Positions 13,924-14,158 of a stretch of DNA of 14,158 nucleotides are shown here, in pieces. This stretch comes from Candidatus Sumerlaeota bacterium (lineage in GTDB: Bacteria > Sumerlaeota > Sumerlaeia > JADFCT01). The notes beneath the pieces are model-generated. The model had not been told where the DNA came from. It made no database searches and saw only the letters and a program-made list of their open reading frames with translations. Location of the stretch: the NCBI GenBank assembly GCA_026398575.1, contig JAPLSP010000032.1:1-14158 (forward strand), written 5' to 3'. The first letter of the stretch is position 1. Each line of letters opens with the position of its first letter. The translations under genes were made by a program, and so were the position numbers.

Positions 13924-14019
13924 GATTCCGCTGAAAAACCTTTCCGCTGGCTCGCTTCCAATCACGGCCTTCAGCCGGGAACAAAGGCTAACAGGTTCTC
14001 AGGGTTTTTCAGCGGAATC
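13924..14019. repeat. 17-bp perfect inverted repeat with 62-bp interior
   Basis: GATTCCGCTGAAAAACC (13924-13940) is the exact reverse complement of 14003-14019. The interior carries smaller complementary words such as CCTTT (13939-13943) and AAAGG (13984-13988). It could be a small repeat element or a structured upstream signal. Confidence 0.7.
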
Positions 14020-14063
14020 CAAATTCCAAGTCTAACCCTCCCGGGACCCTCCCGGCTAAGTAC

Positions 14064-14081
14064 TCGTATTCGCAAATACGA
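14064..14081. repeat. Short perfect hairpin
   Basis: TCGTATT and AATACGA are 7-bp arms around CGCA. No T-run follows on either strand. It could be a protein binding palindrome, but no function can be shown. Confidence 0.4.
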
Positions 14082-14140
14082 TCACGTAAAATCATCGCGA
14101 ATATTTATACTGGAAGCAAAGATTCATGCGGATAGGAGCG

Positions 14141-14158
14141 GCGCCAGCATTTGGAGTG
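14141..14158 (-). repeat. 18-bp repeat, inverted partner of 65-82
   Basis: GCGCCAGCATTTGGAGTG is the exact reverse complement of 65-82 and runs to the last base, so the repeat may continue beyond the window. Confidence 0.7.

Larger units (their letters stand above)
13804..14158. other. Gene-free end region with several repeats
   Basis: No coding frame is supported. It should contain the fucosidase promoter: GATAAT on the minus strand (13881-13886) is a possible -10, but no matching -35 is convincing. The region also holds the 14-bp repeat (13910-13923), a 17-bp inverted repeat, two CCCTCCCGG words (14036-14044, 14047-14055), a short hairpin (14064-14081) and the inverted 18-bp repeat at the window end. 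Confidence 0.5.

Overview
The window looks like chromosomal DNA from a polysaccharide-degrading member of the PVC superphylum (Verrucomicrobiota, Kiritimatiellota, Lentisphaerota or Planctomycetota). The evidence is four secreted formylglycine-type sulfatases (one with C-terminal EF-hands), a GH29 alpha-L-fucosidase, a secreted beta-helix protein, a Tat-exported TIM-barrel isomerase, a RAYT-type transposase remnant and many dispersed repeats. I cannot fix the phylum from this sequence alone. No rRNA, tRNA or CRISPR array was recognised.

Layout. Positions 1-613: a 17-bp-arm hairpin, the C-terminal remnant of a REP-associated tyrosine transposase, and a repeat-rich spacer. 614-3492, plus strand: a secreted FN3-like plus right-handed beta-helix protein, then a Tat-signal sugar isomerase/epimerase-like gene that loses its homology near 3243 and runs into foreign DNA. 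3243-4250 is a scar of insertions: a decayed BRO-type (phage antirepressor-like) gene on the minus strand, and a 370-bp non-coding element (3733-4102) with 20-bp terminal inverted repeats and a 9-bp direct repeat outside each end, packed with palindromes. 4341-13803, minus strand, read right to left: GH29 fucosidase, sulfatase A, sulfatase B (EF-hands), sulfatase C (ATGA overlap with B), an N-formylglutamate-amidohydrolase-like secreted protein, and sulfatase D. 13804-14158 holds no gene but has inverted repeats, and its last 18 bases are the reverse complement of 65-82.

How the genes may work together (inference). All minus-strand products carry export signals. The fucosidase plus four dissimilar sulfatases suggest a catabolic locus for a sulfated, fucose-containing glycan such as a fucoidan or a sulfated mucin-type glycan: sulfatases remove sulfate esters from different positions and the fucosidase removes terminal fucose. 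The beta-helix protein could bind or cleave the polymer. All four sulfatases have the Cys-x-Pro-Ser-Arg core, so they need a formylglycine-generating enzyme encoded outside this window. No transporter, regulator or fucose-catabolism gene is present here.

The least expected items are the MITE-like element with covarying hairpins, the broken BRO gene, the RAYT remnant with related motifs, the His-to-Asn change in the sulfatase B GKWH motif, and the amidohydrolase within a sulfatase cluster.
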